Origin: Streptomyces sp. P9-A4
Lineage (GTDB): Bacteria; Actinomycetota; Actinomycetes; Streptomycetales; Streptomycetaceae
NCBI RefSeq assembly: GCF_036634195.1
Contig: NZ_JAZIFY010000001.1
Coordinates: 868,001 to 932,000, forward strand
Length of the DNA stretch: 64,000 nucleotides
Direction of reading: 5' to 3'
Both the position numbers and the translations under genes were made by a program. The notes under the pieces are model-generated. The model was not told the origin of the DNA. It saw nothing but the letters and a program-made list of their open reading frames with translations, and made no database searches. Shown in pieces: positions 41,263-50,903 of this stretch (the first letter of the stretch is position 1; every line of letters begins with the position of its first letter).

Positions 41263-41559
41263 ATGGCAGCGAAACGGACCGTCTACCACGTCGCACCGTC
41301 CGGCGAGCGGGCGGCGGCCGCGGGGGTGAAGTGGCAGGTCGAGGGCAGGGAAGGCCGCCGGCTGCTGCACGAGCCGCACCGGACCCAGAGAGACGCGATC
41401 GACTCCGCACGCCGGCATGCCAAGGAGCACACCCCCGCACAGGTCATCGTCCATGCCCGCGACGGGCACATCAGAACCGCCTACACGTACGGCGACGCTC
41501 CCATGACGTCCCCCGATGAACGCGGCCGCAGGACAGGCGCGCGCGGGGGCCTCTTCTAG
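41263..41559 (+). CDS. DUF2188-domain protein
   Basis: 98 residues, MAAKRTVYHVAPSGERAAAA then VKWQVEGREGRRLLHEPHRT and HTPAQVIVHARDGHIRTAYT. The V-x-P, W-x-V and Q-x-x-V-H-x-x-D-G-x-I pattern is that of DUF2188, a small domain thought to be structural; role unknown. GGAGAAGGACG precedes the ATG. No gene follows for over 600 bases. Confidence 0.8.
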   Translation: MAAKRTVYHVAPSGERAAAAGVKWQVEGREGRRLLHEPHRTQRDAIDSARRHAKEHTPAQVIVHARDGHIRTAYTYGDAPMTSPDERGRRTGARGGLF

Positions 41560-42185
41560 GAGTGTCTTTCCGGTCATACTCAGGGTGCCAGTTGATGGGA
41601 CCCCGCGACTGAGGCAGGCGACGATGCGTGATGGGCGCTCGGCTTCCCGGCCCGTGGGGCTCTTGGCCTTCACAGAGCGTGCTGCCACTGCACAAGGCAG
41701 GAACGGAGAGTGAACGCGAACAGCACATGGGCGACCCCGCACGAGCGGACTCGCCCCGCTGGGCGGGCACGAAGGACTGCGCACGACGCCGTCGGCGTCG
41801 AGGGCTGACAGCCTCTTGGGGCGGCGCTCATCCGTCCATCGGCCTACCCGCCTTCCCAGTGGGGTTCGTTGCCGCATTGGTCTGCCCGGGGTGATGCGGC
41901 CGCGCCACCCACCGGTTTCCTGCCCGCGTTCTTCGATGAAGCCTTTGAACCCCCGCGGATCGCCCTCGACCCTACGGTCGCACCACTTCTCACGAGCACT
42001 CTCCTTGCTCGGCGTGTAGTCAATTTCCGATGAAGTAGTCGCTTGCCCGACGTACCTGGCAGTCAGTCCGCAAAAACGCCCTGTCGATGCGTTGGTGAAG
42101 GTGGACGCCCACCAGACCGGGCAGCGGCGGGGTGGGGGTCCTCCCCCGCGTAGGCTCGAGGGAGGCATCGAAGGGCATGGTGGGC
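41560..42185. other. Gene-free stretch
   Basis: No frame with both a ribosome site and a recognisable product. A minus-strand stretch near 41925-42035 reads EIDYTPSKESAREKWCDRRV and may be a gene scrap. Otherwise nothing seen. Confidence 0.35.
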
Positions 42186-42562
42186 ATGTGTCGCTGGCTC
42201 GCGTACTCGGGTTCGCCCCTGCTGTTCGCGCCGTGCTCTACCGCCCCGAGCACTCACTGATCAACCAGAGCCTCCACGCGAGGATGGGTGTCGAGTCGAC
42301 GAACGGCGACGGTTTCGGCGTCGGCTGGTACAGCCCGGACGGCGACGGAACGCCGGCGGTCTTCCGCGATGTCGGACCGGCCTGGAACAACCGCAACCTG
42401 CGAGAGCTCGCCGCGCATGTCCGCCCCCCCTTGTTCTTCGCTCACGTCCGTGCCTCCACGGGCTCCGCGGTCCAGCAGACGAACTGTCACCCGTTCCGCC
42501 ATGGCCGCTGGCTGTGGATGCACAACGGGGCCATCGCGGACTTCCCCCGACTGCAGCGCGAC
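42186..42562 (+). pseudogene. Class II glutamine amidotransferase remnant
   Basis: MCRWLAYSGSPLLF begins at ATG 42186 with the nucleophile Cys at position 2. A one-base shift near 42228 moves the rest to another frame: AVLYRPEHSLINQSLHARMG, ESTNGDGFGVGWYSPDGDGT, FFAHVRASTGSAVQQTNCHP and WLWMHNGAIADFPRLQRDL. These are the Gln-binding motifs of the Ntn-type amidotransferase. The sequence then departs from the family near 42562, so the C-terminal half is lost. Confidence 0.85.
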
Positions 42563-42692
42563 CTCTGCTTTGCCGAGCATGCGCATCGCTGCACTGCGGA
42601 TGAACTCTGCGGGGGTAGGTTTCGGGCGACCGTTCAGGAGGGTCCCGTAGGTCGCGCCGCCCTCCCTTGGGCAGGCCGGCCGTGCGCTGCTT

Positions 42693-43151
42693 TCAGCGGT
42701 TCCGCCGACTGCGGCGCACGAGGAGAAAGACGACGAGGGCGATCCCCGCTGTAAGCAGTGGGGTCCATTTCGATCCTGCCGCGTGCGCCGTGCGTACAGT
42801 CTTTTCACGGACTCCGTCGGGGGTTTTGTCGGCTGCGAGGTGGCCGGCTCGGGATGCGGTGTCGCGGACGTGCGCTGCGGTTTGTGTTGCTGCGTGCAGG
42901 ATCTGCTCAGGTGTCTTGCCCTTTGCCAGCTCAGCTGTATGGCCAGCCTTCTCACGGACTTGCGTGGTGGCCTGCTTGGCTTTCGCGATGGTGTGTTCCT
43001 TGACCGCGGCGGCCTTCTCTTTGGCAGTGGACTTGCCGTCGGCTCGGGCCGATGGCTCGTCGACCTGGCCGGGTTCGCCCACTGTGTACACGCCCTCTGG
43101 CGGCTCTCCAGAGGGGAACAGGAACTCGTTACCGTCATGTCGACTGGTCAT
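42693..43151 (-). CDS. Helical repeat protein with C-terminal membrane anchor
   Basis: 152 residues. After MTSRHDGNEFLFPSGEPPEG comes a Lys/Ala-rich helical part with heptad-like units (KEKAAAVKEHTIAKAKQATT, VREKAGHTAELAKGKTPEQI, AAHVRDTASRAGHLAADKTP), like LEA-type or CsbD-type stress proteins. It ends with a membrane helix (LLTAGIALVVFLLVRRSRRN) and a basic tail. GGAGAAG precedes the ATG. Possibly a membrane-tethered stress protein near the gas vesicle cluster. No named family. Confidence 0.7.
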   Translation of the reverse strand: MTSRHDGNEFLFPSGEPPEGVYTVGEPGQVDEPSARADGKSTAKEKAAAVKEHTIAKAKQATTQVREKAGHTAELAKGKTPEQILHAATQTAAHVRDTASRAGHLAADKTPDGVREKTVRTAHAAGSKWTPLLTAGIALVVFLLVRRSRRNR

Positions 43152-43898
<747 letters not shown>

Positions 43899-44280
43899 AC
43901 GGCCTCACCGGCCTCGTACCCGTGGGATGGAACGGGGGCGTGCATGTGGCACCGGGAGATCCGGCCGGGCACCGTCAGCGCGCCAGGTACGAGTTCTCGA
44001 CTTCGGGCAGGTGAGGCTTCAGCGAACCTGCATGTCGCCATAGGCAGTGGATCTGTGAGGTGGATGGTTGGTGTTCGCCGCGCTGCGGTGGAGGCCCTTG
44101 TGATCATCAGGCCCGGTGAGAGCGGGGACCACCCACTGGGCGCAGGCGGGGTGGCGTTCGCGGTGTCCACCTCCGCCATCCCGAGCTATCCAGTCGGTCG
44201 GCTGGGCAGTGGTGCGTCCTCCATGCAGAGTTGGGACCTGACGGGTACTGCTATCCGGGCTGGCTTTGGTCTGTGAGTTT
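43899..44280. other. Gene-free stretch before gvpK
   Basis: No supported coding region. It separates the plus-strand Rpf-like gene and the end of the minus-strand gas vesicle operon; no clear terminator is seen. Confidence 0.35.
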
Positions 44281-44697
44281 TCAGGTCCGGGGTGGAAGGA
44301 GAGGTCCCAGTGGGCCGAGGTCGAGGTTGAGGTCCTCCAGCGCGTAGCCGTGCTGGGCGCACAGCTCGGCCAGCCGGTCGTGGAGTGCCAGGAGCGTGGC
44401 TCCCAGCTCCTCCTCCTGTTCGTCTGTGAGGTCTCCTGCGTCCACGCGGCGCAATGCCTGGCGCTCGATGAGCTGACGCAGGAGTTCGACCAGGGTGAGG
44501 ACAAGTTTGAGTAGGTCCTCTTCCACTGTGTCGCGGTCGGTGTATATACGGTGAGCTGCGCGCGGGGGTGTGTTGTTCGGCGTGGGAGGCGCCTGGATAA
44601 GCCGGAAGGCTTGCGACATCGAGTCACCGACGTCACGGAGGCCGGGACCGGGATGCGGTGACGGGGCGCTGTGCCGTTCGGGGTGTTCTTCACTCAT
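44281..44697 (-). CDS. gvpK: Gas vesicle protein GvpK
   Basis: 138 residues. The conserved core is DTVEEDLLKLVLTLVELLRQ then LIERQALRRVDAGDLTDEQE and LGATLLALHDRLAELCAQHG, matching the GvpK helix with its E-D-L-x-K-L-V-L-x-L-V-E-L-L motif. The N-terminal 40 residues are Pro-rich and variable. GvpK is needed for gas vesicle assembly in haloarchaea and bacteria. Last gene of the leftward cluster; starts on a 4-base overlap with gvpS. Confidence 0.93.
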   Translation of the reverse strand: MSEEHPERHSAPSPHPGPGLRDVGDSMSQAFRLIQAPPTPNNTPPRAAHRIYTDRDTVEEDLLKLVLTLVELLRQLIERQALRRVDAGDLTDEQEEELGATLLALHDRLAELCAQHGYALEDLNLDLGPLGPLLPPRT

Positions 44698-44912
44698 GCT
44701 GGCCGCCCCCCTGGGCCGCCCGTGCCTGGGCGGTTCTCGGAGCTGACGGACACGATGAGCGCGCGCAGCGAGATCCGGACGAGATCGATGTCGGCGATTG
44801 ACAGAACGATGTCGCCGGTGATGACCACGCCGCCGCTGAGCAACCGGTCGAGGAGGTCCACCAGCGCCACTTGGCGCCCGGGAAGCGGTTCTCCGTGCTC
44901 CGCGAGAGTCAT
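44694..44912 (-). CDS. gvpS: GvpA-family gas vesicle protein GvpS
   Basis: 72 residues with the GvpA core: LVDLLDRLLSGGVVITGDIV and LSIADIDLVRISLRALIVSV. Short and lacking the outer extensions. It fits the position of gvpS in the streptomycete gene order as I recall it. GvpA-family minor proteins (GvpS, GvpJ) probably nucleate or cap the vesicle. Four-base overlaps on both sides show tight coupling with gvpL and gvpK. Confidence 0.85.
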   Translation of the reverse strand: MTLAEHGEPLPGRQVALVDLLDRLLSGGVVITGDIVLSIADIDLVRISLRALIVSVSSENRPGTGGPGGRPA

Positions 44913-45757
44913 GAGCCGTGCTCCTCGCCAGGGGCTGAGTGCTGGCGCTCGACCGTCGGCATGGCGAAGGAGTAGGGCGCCCAGGGCCCGGTCACTTCGA
45001 CACGAATGCCATCGAAGACGCCGACGGCCGCTTCGATCGCGGCCCGGAACGGCTCCGCGTACGCGTCGGGGACGAGGTAGGCGTCGTTGAGCACGTTTTC
45101 GACGGGCCCGGTCAGGGTGCCGCTCTGGGCGGGGTGTCGCACGTGCTGCGAGGCGTATCGGGAGGCGACGGTTTCGATGATTCCGGCGGCCTCTTGCGCT
45201 TGGCTGTACACGGCTTCCTTGGCGTTGTGCTGAGCCTTACGGCGCTGGAGGTATGCCTTGCCCGGAGTAGTGGCAGCGCTGGCGTCGGGGACGGGTCCGG
45301 TGCCGGCCGGGGCTGCGGTGGGTGCGAGGTAGATTTTCACGCCGAATTCGGTGTGGGCGGTGAGCTGGGCGAGTCTTTCGGCGAATGCGTCGTGCTGCTC
45401 TGCAAGAGCTTGGCCGGCGCGGTCGTCGTCCTGGTAGACGGTGGCCATGCGTAGGGGAAGGACTGTGGCGTGGATGGAGAGGGCCTGTACGACGTCGTGG
45501 TGGGCGCGGGCGACATCCTCGAGCCACTCCAGGTCCTCGAAGTGGTTCTTCAGCGCGCTCTCGTTGAAGTCACGCCGTGGTACGTGGCTGGTGGCGAAGG
45601 CCAGGGGCGGCGCTGGGCCGCCCGTGCCGGGTGGTGCGGTGACGAACAGGACAGGGGATCCGTAGATCCCGTGGAGGCCCATCAGAGCTTCTCGGAGGCC
45701 TGTCGTGAGCGGGGCTGCAGCGTAGACGTAGGTGAGGGCGTCGTTGGGTGTGGTCAT
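44909..45757 (-). CDS. gvpL: GvpL/GvpF-family gas vesicle protein
   Basis: 282 residues. ALTYVYAAAPLTTGLREALM opens the family domain. LEWLEDVARAHHDVVQALSI and HATVLPLRMATVYQDDDRAG contain the conserved V-P-L-R-M-G/A-T motif, and later FAERLAQLTAHTEFGVKIYL and LTGPVENVLNDAYLVPDAYA, ending TGPWAPYSFA. It is an assembly chaperone of the vesicle subunits. Starts on a 4-base overlap with gvpJ. The second family member is at 46489. Confidence 0.88.
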   Translation of the reverse strand: MTTPNDALTYVYAAAPLTTGLREALMGLHGIYGSPVLFVTAPPGTGGPAPPLAFATSHVPRRDFNESALKNHFEDLEWLEDVARAHHDVVQALSIHATVLPLRMATVYQDDDRAGQALAEQHDAFAERLAQLTAHTEFGVKIYLAPTAAPAGTGPVPDASAATTPGKAYLQRRKAQHNAKEAVYSQAQEAAGIIETVASRYASQHVRHPAQSGTLTGPVENVLNDAYLVPDAYAEPFRAAIEAAVGVFDGIRVEVTGPWAPYSFAMPTVERQHSAPGEEHGS

Positions 45758-46176
45758 GGCCTACGCCCCCGTGCGGTCCCACCGCCCGTATCTCCCTCGG
45801 ATTCCTCACTGGTGGTGTGGGGTGGGAACTCTTCACCACCGAGGCGATCACGGCGTAGGGCCTCCAGCTCGGCGCGCAGTCGCCGGTTCTCTTGCTCGAG
45901 TGGGCTGCCTGTGTGACGCGAGGAGAGCGAGGGGTCGTGCTCCCACCAGTCGATGCCCATCTCCTTCGCCTTGTCCACGGAGGCGATCAGGATCCGGAGT
46001 TTGATCGTCAACAGTTCGATGTCGAGAAGGTTGATGCGAATGTCCCCGGCGATGACGATGCCCTTGTCCAGGACTCTCTCCAGGATGTCGGCGAGGCTGG
46101 AGGTGCTCTGCCCGTATGGCATCGGGGCGGCTCGGGACGGGAAGGATCCGAGTCGGCTGGGTAGTGGCTCAGACAC
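45754..46176 (-). CDS. gvpJ: GvpA-family gas vesicle protein GvpJ
   Basis: 140 residues. GvpA core at about 28-75: LADILERVLDKGIVIAGDIR and INLLDIELLTIKLRILIASV, followed by DKAKEMGIDWWEHDP, the longer C-terminal tail typical of GvpJ. The remaining part is charged (ENRRLRAELEALRRDRLGGE). Minor vesicle component thought to affect vesicle shape and tip formation. It follows gvpG by 22 bases on the minus strand and overlaps gvpL by four. Confidence 0.9.
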   Translation of the reverse strand: MSEPLPSRLGSFPSRAAPMPYGQSTSSLADILERVLDKGIVIAGDIRINLLDIELLTIKLRILIASVDKAKEMGIDWWEHDPSLSSRHTGSPLEQENRRLRAELEALRRDRLGGEEFPPHTTSEESEGDTGGGTARGRRP

Positions 46177-46197
46177 GATGACGGCCTCGCTTCCCCG

Positions 46198-46446
46198 TCA
46201 GGGAGATTGTCGGCGGAACTCTGCGATCTCCTCGAGCCGGTCGATCAGCTCGTCCTCCCGGCGGTCGAATGTGTCCTGGTCGATCTCGTCGTTCAGCAGT
46301 CGCCGCTCCAGGTCGGCGAGCTCGCGCCACACCGGGGCCGGGTCGTAGTACTCGTCTTCGGCCTTCTCCGCGACCTGCTGGGCGGCCCACACGACTGCAC
46401 GCACCGGCGCGATGGGAAGGGTGAGCAGGCCTGTCAACAGTCCCAT
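46198..46446 (-). CDS. gvpG: Gas vesicle protein GvpG
   Basis: 82 residues. MGLLTGLLTLPIAPVRAVVW gives the characteristic N-terminal hydrophobic helix with P-I-A-P, then EKAEDEYYDPAPVWRELADL and LLNDEIDQDTFDRREDELID form the coiled coil. GvpG is a minor assembly protein. GGAGG lies upstream of the ATG. Position between gvpF and gvpJ is standard except that gvpY/Z are missing here. Confidence 0.93.
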   Translation of the reverse strand: MGLLTGLLTLPIAPVRAVVWAAQQVAEKAEDEYYDPAPVWRELADLERRLLNDEIDQDTFDRREDELIDRLEEIAEFRRQSP

Positions 46447-46488
46447 GGTGAGTGTCCTCCTTCCTTTCTCCGTTCGGAGGTCGCCGGG

Positions 46489-47208
46489 TCACTGAACGAA
46501 GCTGTACGGGGGCAGTGGGCCGGTGAGCCGGAAGTCCACGCCGCTCTCGATCTGTTGAGCGAGACTGGCCTCCGCCGTCAGGAAATCTTCTGTCCGGTCA
46601 TGGGGCACCAGCAGCGACAGATTGAGGAAGTCGGGGCTGGAGGGCGGATGGGTGGTGTGCTCTCGGCCGTAGGGAATCAGCGCTTGTACGAGTCCGGCGG
46701 CCAGCGAATCCTGGCGTTCCTGTACTTCGCGGGCGATCAATTCCCCAAGGGTGAGGGGCAGCTGCGGGTCCTGCGCGCCGGCACGGATCTGCTCGTTGAG
46801 TTCCCTCGCCTCGGGGGAATCCTGAAGGATCTGACGCAGCAGCTCGTCCTCGTCCGCCTGGGTTGCCCTCACGTGATACTCGGCGCAACCGTCAAGTCGC
46901 GCAAGGGTGGCGATGTAGCTCTCCGTGTTCTCTTCGAGGGCCTGTTGGACGGTTTGATCGTCGGAGGCGAAGTAGCCGAACTGTAGCGGCAGGACCACGG
47001 CATCGGTCATGAGAGATTCCAGCACCTCCTGATGGACTTGGAGGTCCCTGCGCTTGGGCCGGATCTCTTCGGAGATGTCGCTGACCACCGCGCACAGGCG
47101 TCCGGCGGCGATGGTACGTACGGGTGAGGGCTGGGAGCCCACTCCGGTCAGACCGTCAAGGCGGTGGGGATGGTCCTTACCGGTGATCGCGTACACGTAG
47201 AGCGCCAT
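46489..47208 (-). CDS. gvpF: GvpF/GvpL-family gas vesicle protein
   Basis: 239 residues. ALYVYAITGKDHPHRLDGLT, DISEEIRPKRRDLQVHQEVL, DAVVLPLQFGYFASDDQTVQ (conserved V-L-P-L-x-F-G), CAEYHVRATQADEDELLRQI and FRLTGPLPPYSFVQ all match the family. Assembly chaperone that binds GvpA. It starts 3 bases after the stop of gvpA, which shows tight coupling. Confidence 0.93.
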   Translation of the reverse strand: MALYVYAITGKDHPHRLDGLTGVGSQPSPVRTIAAGRLCAVVSDISEEIRPKRRDLQVHQEVLESLMTDAVVLPLQFGYFASDDQTVQQALEENTESYIATLARLDGCAEYHVRATQADEDELLRQILQDSPEARELNEQIRAGAQDPQLPLTLGELIAREVQERQDSLAAGLVQALIPYGREHTTHPPSSPDFLNLSLLVPHDRTEDFLTAEASLAQQIESGVDFRLTGPLPPYSFVQ

Positions 47209-47211
47209 CGG

Positions 47212-47682
47212 TTACTCCCTTTCCCGGCGGACGGGGCGCCGGGCGGGACGCCGCTTCTTGGGGGCAGGCTCTTCTTCTGGCTCTTCCTCGGGTTCTTCCT
47301 CCGGTTCCTCCTTGGCGGAGCGGCCGGTCAGCGATTCAGTCACGGCTTCGACAGCCCCGCCGATCGCACCCTTGGTCTTGCCGCTGGCCCCGCCTTCCAT
47401 CATGGTTCCGACGACCTCGGGGAGCTGGGCGGGTGCCTTTCGGCCTGCTTCGAGATCGAGCCGGTTGCATGCCTCGGCAAACCGCAGGTAGGTGTCGACG
47501 CTGGCCACCACGATGCGGGCGTCGATCTTGATGAGTTCGATGCCCACCACGGAGATGCGGACGAAAATGTCGATGACCAGACCGCGGTCGAGGATGAGCT
47601 CCAACACGTCATAGAGGCTGCTGCCGCCTGGGCCGCCTCCGCCCCTGCTTACGCTGCTGCCGCTCTGCGGCACCATGGTCAT
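47212..47682 (-). CDS. gvpA: Major gas vesicle protein GvpA
   Basis: 156 residues. The vesicle-wall core is [20 protein letters not shown] then [20 protein letters not shown] and [14 protein letters not shown], an excellent GvpA match (beta-hairpin between two helices). Unlike the ~75-residue cyanobacterial GvpA, the C-terminus is extended by an acidic repeat ([20 protein letters not shown], residues about 125-145) then an Arg-rich end. That tail may be exposed on the vesicle surface or interact with the acidic/basic partner proteins gvpY/Z. It follows gvpO by about 28 bases. Confidence 0.95.
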   Translation of the reverse strand: MTMVPQSGSSVSRGGGGPGGSSLYDVLELILDRGLVIDIFVRISVVGIELIKIDARIVVASVDTYLRFAEACNRLDLEAGRKAPAQLPEVVGTMMEGGASGKTKGAIGGAVEAVTESLTGRSAKEEPEEEPEEEPEEEPAPKKRRPARRPVRRERE

Positions 47683-47710
47683 GGCGCCTCCTTTCCCGGG
47701 CGGCCCGTCT

Positions 47711-48085
47711 TCAGGTCGGCCGGTCGATCATGCCTCGGCTGTACCGGCGGGTTCGTTCGTAGGACACCAGCTGCCCCTCGGGATCCAGGGCGACCTTGTA
47801 GCTGGCCATCACGCTGGTCGTGTCTGGGATGCGGTCCAGTTCCACCACTTCCACCTGTGCCTCCCAGCCGTCCTCGGTGGGCTTGAGCGACGAGACGGAG
47901 TCGGGGGGCCTCCCGAGGAGTTGGGCGAGTTGCCCAGCTGCGGAACGCATCGCCGAAGACGCGTTGAGAGCCCCTGACGGCCGCCTGGCGGAAGCGCGGC
48001 GTGACGACGGCCGCTTCTGTTCCTCGGCGTCCTCAGCCGGGCGGGGGCGGGCTCTCCTCGGACGGGTCGGTTCTGCTGCGGCCAT
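47711..48085 (-). CDS. gvpO: Gas vesicle protein GvpO
   Basis: 124 residues. Basic N-terminus ([20 protein letters not shown]), then the GvpO domain: [60 protein letters not shown] and TRRYSRG, the conserved end. First gene of the leftward cluster; ATG 48085 (MAAAEPTRP) has a GGAG 8 bases ahead. GvpO has an assembly or regulatory role in haloarchaea. A 216-base intergenic stretch separates it from the divergent gvpY-like gene. Confidence 0.93.
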   Translation of the reverse strand: MAAAEPTRPRRARPRPAEDAEEQKRPSSRRASARRPSGALNASSAMRSAAGQLAQLLGRPPDSVSSLKPTEDGWEAQVEVVELDRIPDTTSVMASYKVALDPEGQLVSYERTRRYSRGMIDRPT

Positions 48086-48301
48086 GTGGTCACTCCACTG
48101 GGGGAACACCGCTCGCTGAAACTACAATGTCATCATATAGCGACACATCTCCCGTGTGGGGGTGGGCGGTGTAGAGACCCCCGAGCGGAGCCGCTTCTTC
48201 GGCTGCCGGCGCAGAACACCGCCGCACGGTCCGCAGGCCCGGACGGTATTCCTGGGCGGCGACGTACAGCCCGCAAACGCCCTGATGAAGGGATACAGCT
48301 C

Positions 48302-49222
48302 ATGCAGGACACGACCAAATACGCGCTCGCGGCCGCTGTGGCCGGGGGCTACGTACTCGGACGCACCAAGAAGGGCCGCCTCGCGCTCACAGTGGCCACG
48401 TACCTTGCCGGCCGCCGCTTCGGCCTTGAGCCGCGTCAGCTCATGATGGAGGGCCTCGGCAAGCTCAAGGAGACACCCCAGTTCGCTGAAATCAGCGAAC
48501 AGTTGCGGGGCGAGGCCCTGGACGCGGGCAAGAAGGCTCTGGGAGCCGCGGCGAATCGCAAGCTCGGCGACATCGCCGACTCGCTCCACCACCGCACCCT
48601 CGAACTGACGAGCGCGGGCAAGAGGGAAGACGAAGAGGAGCCCTCCGAGTACGAGGACGAGTACGAAACCGAGGGCGAGTACGAGGACGAGGACGAGGAC
48701 GAACAGGGCTACGCGGAGCCGGAGGCCGAGGAGGAGGAAGAAGAGCCGGAGGAGGAAGAGGAAGAAGCGGAGGAGGCGTACGAGCCGGAGGAAGAGGGGG
48801 AAGAAGAGGAAGAAGAAGAGCCTCAGGAAAAGCCCCGGCCCCGAAGGACGCGGAGGCCGAGCGCCTCGAAATCCGCAGCGCCTGCCAAGAAGACGGCGGC
48901 CAAGAAGACCGCGGCGAAGAAGGGCTCAGCGGAGAAGCCTTCAGCCCGCTCCGCAGCCGCCAAGAAGGCCCAGCCGACCAAGAAGGCCGCGCCTGCCAAG
49001 ACCGCCGGCAAGAAGGCGGCCAAGACGGCGCCGGCGAAGAAGACCGCAGCTCGCACGTCGGCACGTAAGACGGCGCCGGCGAAGAAATCCGCAGCGCGCA
49101 CGTCGGCACGCAAGACGGCGCCGGCAAAGAAGACCACAGCGCGCACACCCGCACGCAAGACGGCGGCCAGGAAAACGGCGGCGAAGAAGACGTCAGGCCG
49201 CAAGCCGTCCACGCGGAGGTAG
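48302..49222 (+). CDS. GvpY-like protein with acidic middle and histone H1-like tail
   Basis: 306 residues in three parts. Residues 1-105 are a conserved helical domain with MQDTTKYALAAAVAGGYVLG (membrane-active N-terminus), RTKKGRLALTVATYLAGRRF and LGKLKETPQFAEISEQLRGE. Residues about 110-185 are extremely Glu-rich. The C-terminal 115 residues are Lys/Ala/Thr/Pro repeats (KKTAAKKTAAKK, ARTSARKTAPAKK three times) like bacterial histone H1. By position with the SRPBCC gene it corresponds to gvpY in the streptomycete cluster as I recall, but it is transcribed divergently. Role unknown; the tail could bind DNA or the acidic GvpA tail. Confidence 0.75.
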   Translation: MQDTTKYALAAAVAGGYVLGRTKKGRLALTVATYLAGRRFGLEPRQLMMEGLGKLKETPQFAEISEQLRGEALDAGKKALGAAANRKLGDIADSLHHRTLELTSAGKREDEEEPSEYEDEYETEGEYEDEDEDEQGYAEPEAEEEEEEPEEEEEEAEEAYEPEEEGEEEEEEEPQEKPRPRRTRRPSASKSAAPAKKTAAKKTAAKKGSAEKPSARSAAAKKAQPTKKAAPAKTAGKKAAKTAPAKKTAARTSARKTAPAKKSAARTSARKTAPAKKTTARTPARKTAARKTAAKKTSGRKPSTRR

Positions 49223-49225
49223 GTC

Positions 49226-50296
49226 ATGGCACAGTCAGAACGCGCCAGCGCGAAAGAACCGAAGTCGGGACTGGACCAGCTGCTCGAAGAGCTGACGTCA
49301 TTCCTGGGCGCCCAAGCCGAGCAACTTGCGGACAAGGCGTCGGACAAGTTGGGGGACGTGACCGATCAGCTCACGGACGTGGCGCAAGGCAACGGGAAGC
49401 TCTCCGACGTCGCCGGTGTTGGGGGGCGGATGCTGCAGGGCGACTCGCCCATGAAGGCGATGATGGGCCAGGGCCTCAGTGGCCTCAAGGACAAGGTGAC
49501 CGGCGCCGCCTCCCAAATCTTCGGCAAGGGCAAGAAGGGCCGTAAGAGCGGCGGGAAGGTCATCAACATCGTCGAGTTCATTGATGTCGGCCTGCCGCTG
49601 CGCACCGTGTATGACCACTGGTCGCAGTACGAGGACTTCAGTGGCTTCGCCAAGGGCGTTCGCGACGTCTCGCGCAACGATGACACCACCAGCGACTGGA
49701 AAGTCAAGGTCGGGCCTTCGACGCGCGGCTGGAAGGCCACCGTTCAGGAGCAGGTACCCGACGAGCGGATCGTCTGGACTTCCGAAGGCGCCAAGGGAAC
49801 CACCCGTGGCTGCGTCAGCTTCCACGAGCTCGCTCCGTCGCTGACCCGCATCGTCGTGGTGGTGGAGTACTACCCCTCCGGATTCTTTGAGAAGACCGGC
49901 AACCTGTGGCGCGCTCAAGGCCGCCGCCTGCGCCTGGACCTCAAGCATTTCCTGCGGCATGTCTCACTCACCACCGACGAGCCGGAGGGCTGGCGTGGCG
50001 AGATCCGAGACGGCGAGGTGGTCGTCACCCACGAAGAGGCGCTGGAGGAAGAAGGGGAGTACGAAGACGACGAAGACCAGGACGCGGGCGAGGCGGAAGG
50101 GGAGTACGAAGACGACGAGGAGGGCGGCGAGTTCGAGGAAGGCGAAGAGCCCGAGGAGGAAGAGCCTGAGGAAGACGAAGAGGAACCCGACGGTAGTTAC
50201 GCCAAGGGCGAGGAGGAGTACGCCGAGGAGGATGTTCCTGAAGAGGACGACGAGGGCGAAGCCGACGAATCAAGCCGTCCGCGCCGTCGACGGTAG
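49226..50296 (+). CDS. SRPBCC/polyketide cyclase-type gas vesicle-associated protein (GvpZ-like)
   Basis: 356 residues. The N-terminal 90 residues are a helical part (LDQLLEELTSFLGAQAEQLA). Residues about 110-250 form an SRPBCC/START fold: INIVEFIDVGLPLRTVYDHW, SQYEDFSGFAKGVRDVSRND and RIVWTSEGAKGTTRGCVSFH, the cyclase/coenzyme Q-binding pattern. The C-terminal 90 residues are acidic (EEEGEYEDDEDQD and repeats). It starts 3 bases after the gvpY-like stop, same operon. Members of the family occur beside gas vesicle genes in streptomycetes (gvpZ) and bind hydrophobic ligands or lipids. Confidence 0.8.
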   Translation: MAQSERASAKEPKSGLDQLLEELTSFLGAQAEQLADKASDKLGDVTDQLTDVAQGNGKLSDVAGVGGRMLQGDSPMKAMMGQGLSGLKDKVTGAASQIFGKGKKGRKSGGKVINIVEFIDVGLPLRTVYDHWSQYEDFSGFAKGVRDVSRNDDTTSDWKVKVGPSTRGWKATVQEQVPDERIVWTSEGAKGTTRGCVSFHELAPSLTRIVVVVEYYPSGFFEKTGNLWRAQGRRLRLDLKHFLRHVSLTTDEPEGWRGEIRDGEVVVTHEEALEEEGEYEDDEDQDAGEAEGEYEDDEEGGEFEEGEEPEEEEPEEDEEEPDGSYAKGEEEYAEEDVPEEDDEGEADESSRPRRRR

Positions 50297-50337
50297 CGGG
50301 GGCCGGGGGGCGGGGCCCGAGGGGTACGGGCCTTGCC

Positions 50338-50903
50338 CCTTGATCCTGGACACACGAGACACTGGATCCTGAGGGTCTGAGAACGGACATCTCGTGGTCA
50401 TGAAGAACGGCGGGAAGTTCTTGTATTTGGCCACCGTCATCGACCTCGCCTCACGCCGCCTGGCCGGATGGGCGATCGCGGACCACATGCGCACCGGCCT
50501 CGTCACCGACGCCCTGTCCGCCGCCGAACGCACCCGCGGCAGCCTCGCCGGAGTGGTCCTGCACACCGACCACGGGGCCCAGTACACCAGCCGGGTCTTC
50601 GCAAACGCCTGCCGCCAGGCCGGCGTCCGCCAGTCCATGAGCGCGATCGGCAGCTCGGCGGACAACGGCTCGCCGAGTCCTTCAACGCAACGTTCAAACG
50701 CGAGACTCTTCAGGGCCGAAAGCACTGGTCCAGCGAACGCGAGGCCCGTCTCGACGCGTTCCGCTGGCTCAACCGCTACAACACCCGACGTCGTCATTCC
50801 CACCTCGGACAACTCAGTCCCATCGCCTACGAGACAGCCCTCGACACAACATCAACTACCCTGGCCCAAGCCGCATAGCCCGTGTCCAGGATTCCGGGTC
50901 AAG
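50338..50903 (+). mobile_element. Deletion derivative of an IS3-family element
   Basis: The left end CCTTGATCCTGGACAC with AGACACTGGATCCTGA following resembles the end of the intact IS3 element at 61234-62535. The right end GTGTCCAGGATTCCGGGTCAAG at 50882-50903 matches that element's other end. Only the C-terminal half of orfB remains between them (50391-50878), so over 700 bases are missing internally. Coordinates of the ends are good to a few bases. Confidence 0.82.
50391..50878 (+). pseudogene. IS3 transposase orfB fragment, frameshifted
   Basis: FLYLATVIDLASRRLAGWAI and LHTDHGAQYTSRVFANACRQ carry the second catalytic Asp. A one-base shift near 50670 (at SADNG) moves the rest to another frame: AESFNATFKRETLQGRKHWS (catalytic Glu) to YNTRRRHSHLGQLSPIAYET and ALDTTSTTLAQAA, stop at 50878. 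The N-terminal part with the first Asp is absent. It is very similar to the matching part of the orfB at 61259-62161. Confidence 0.88.
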
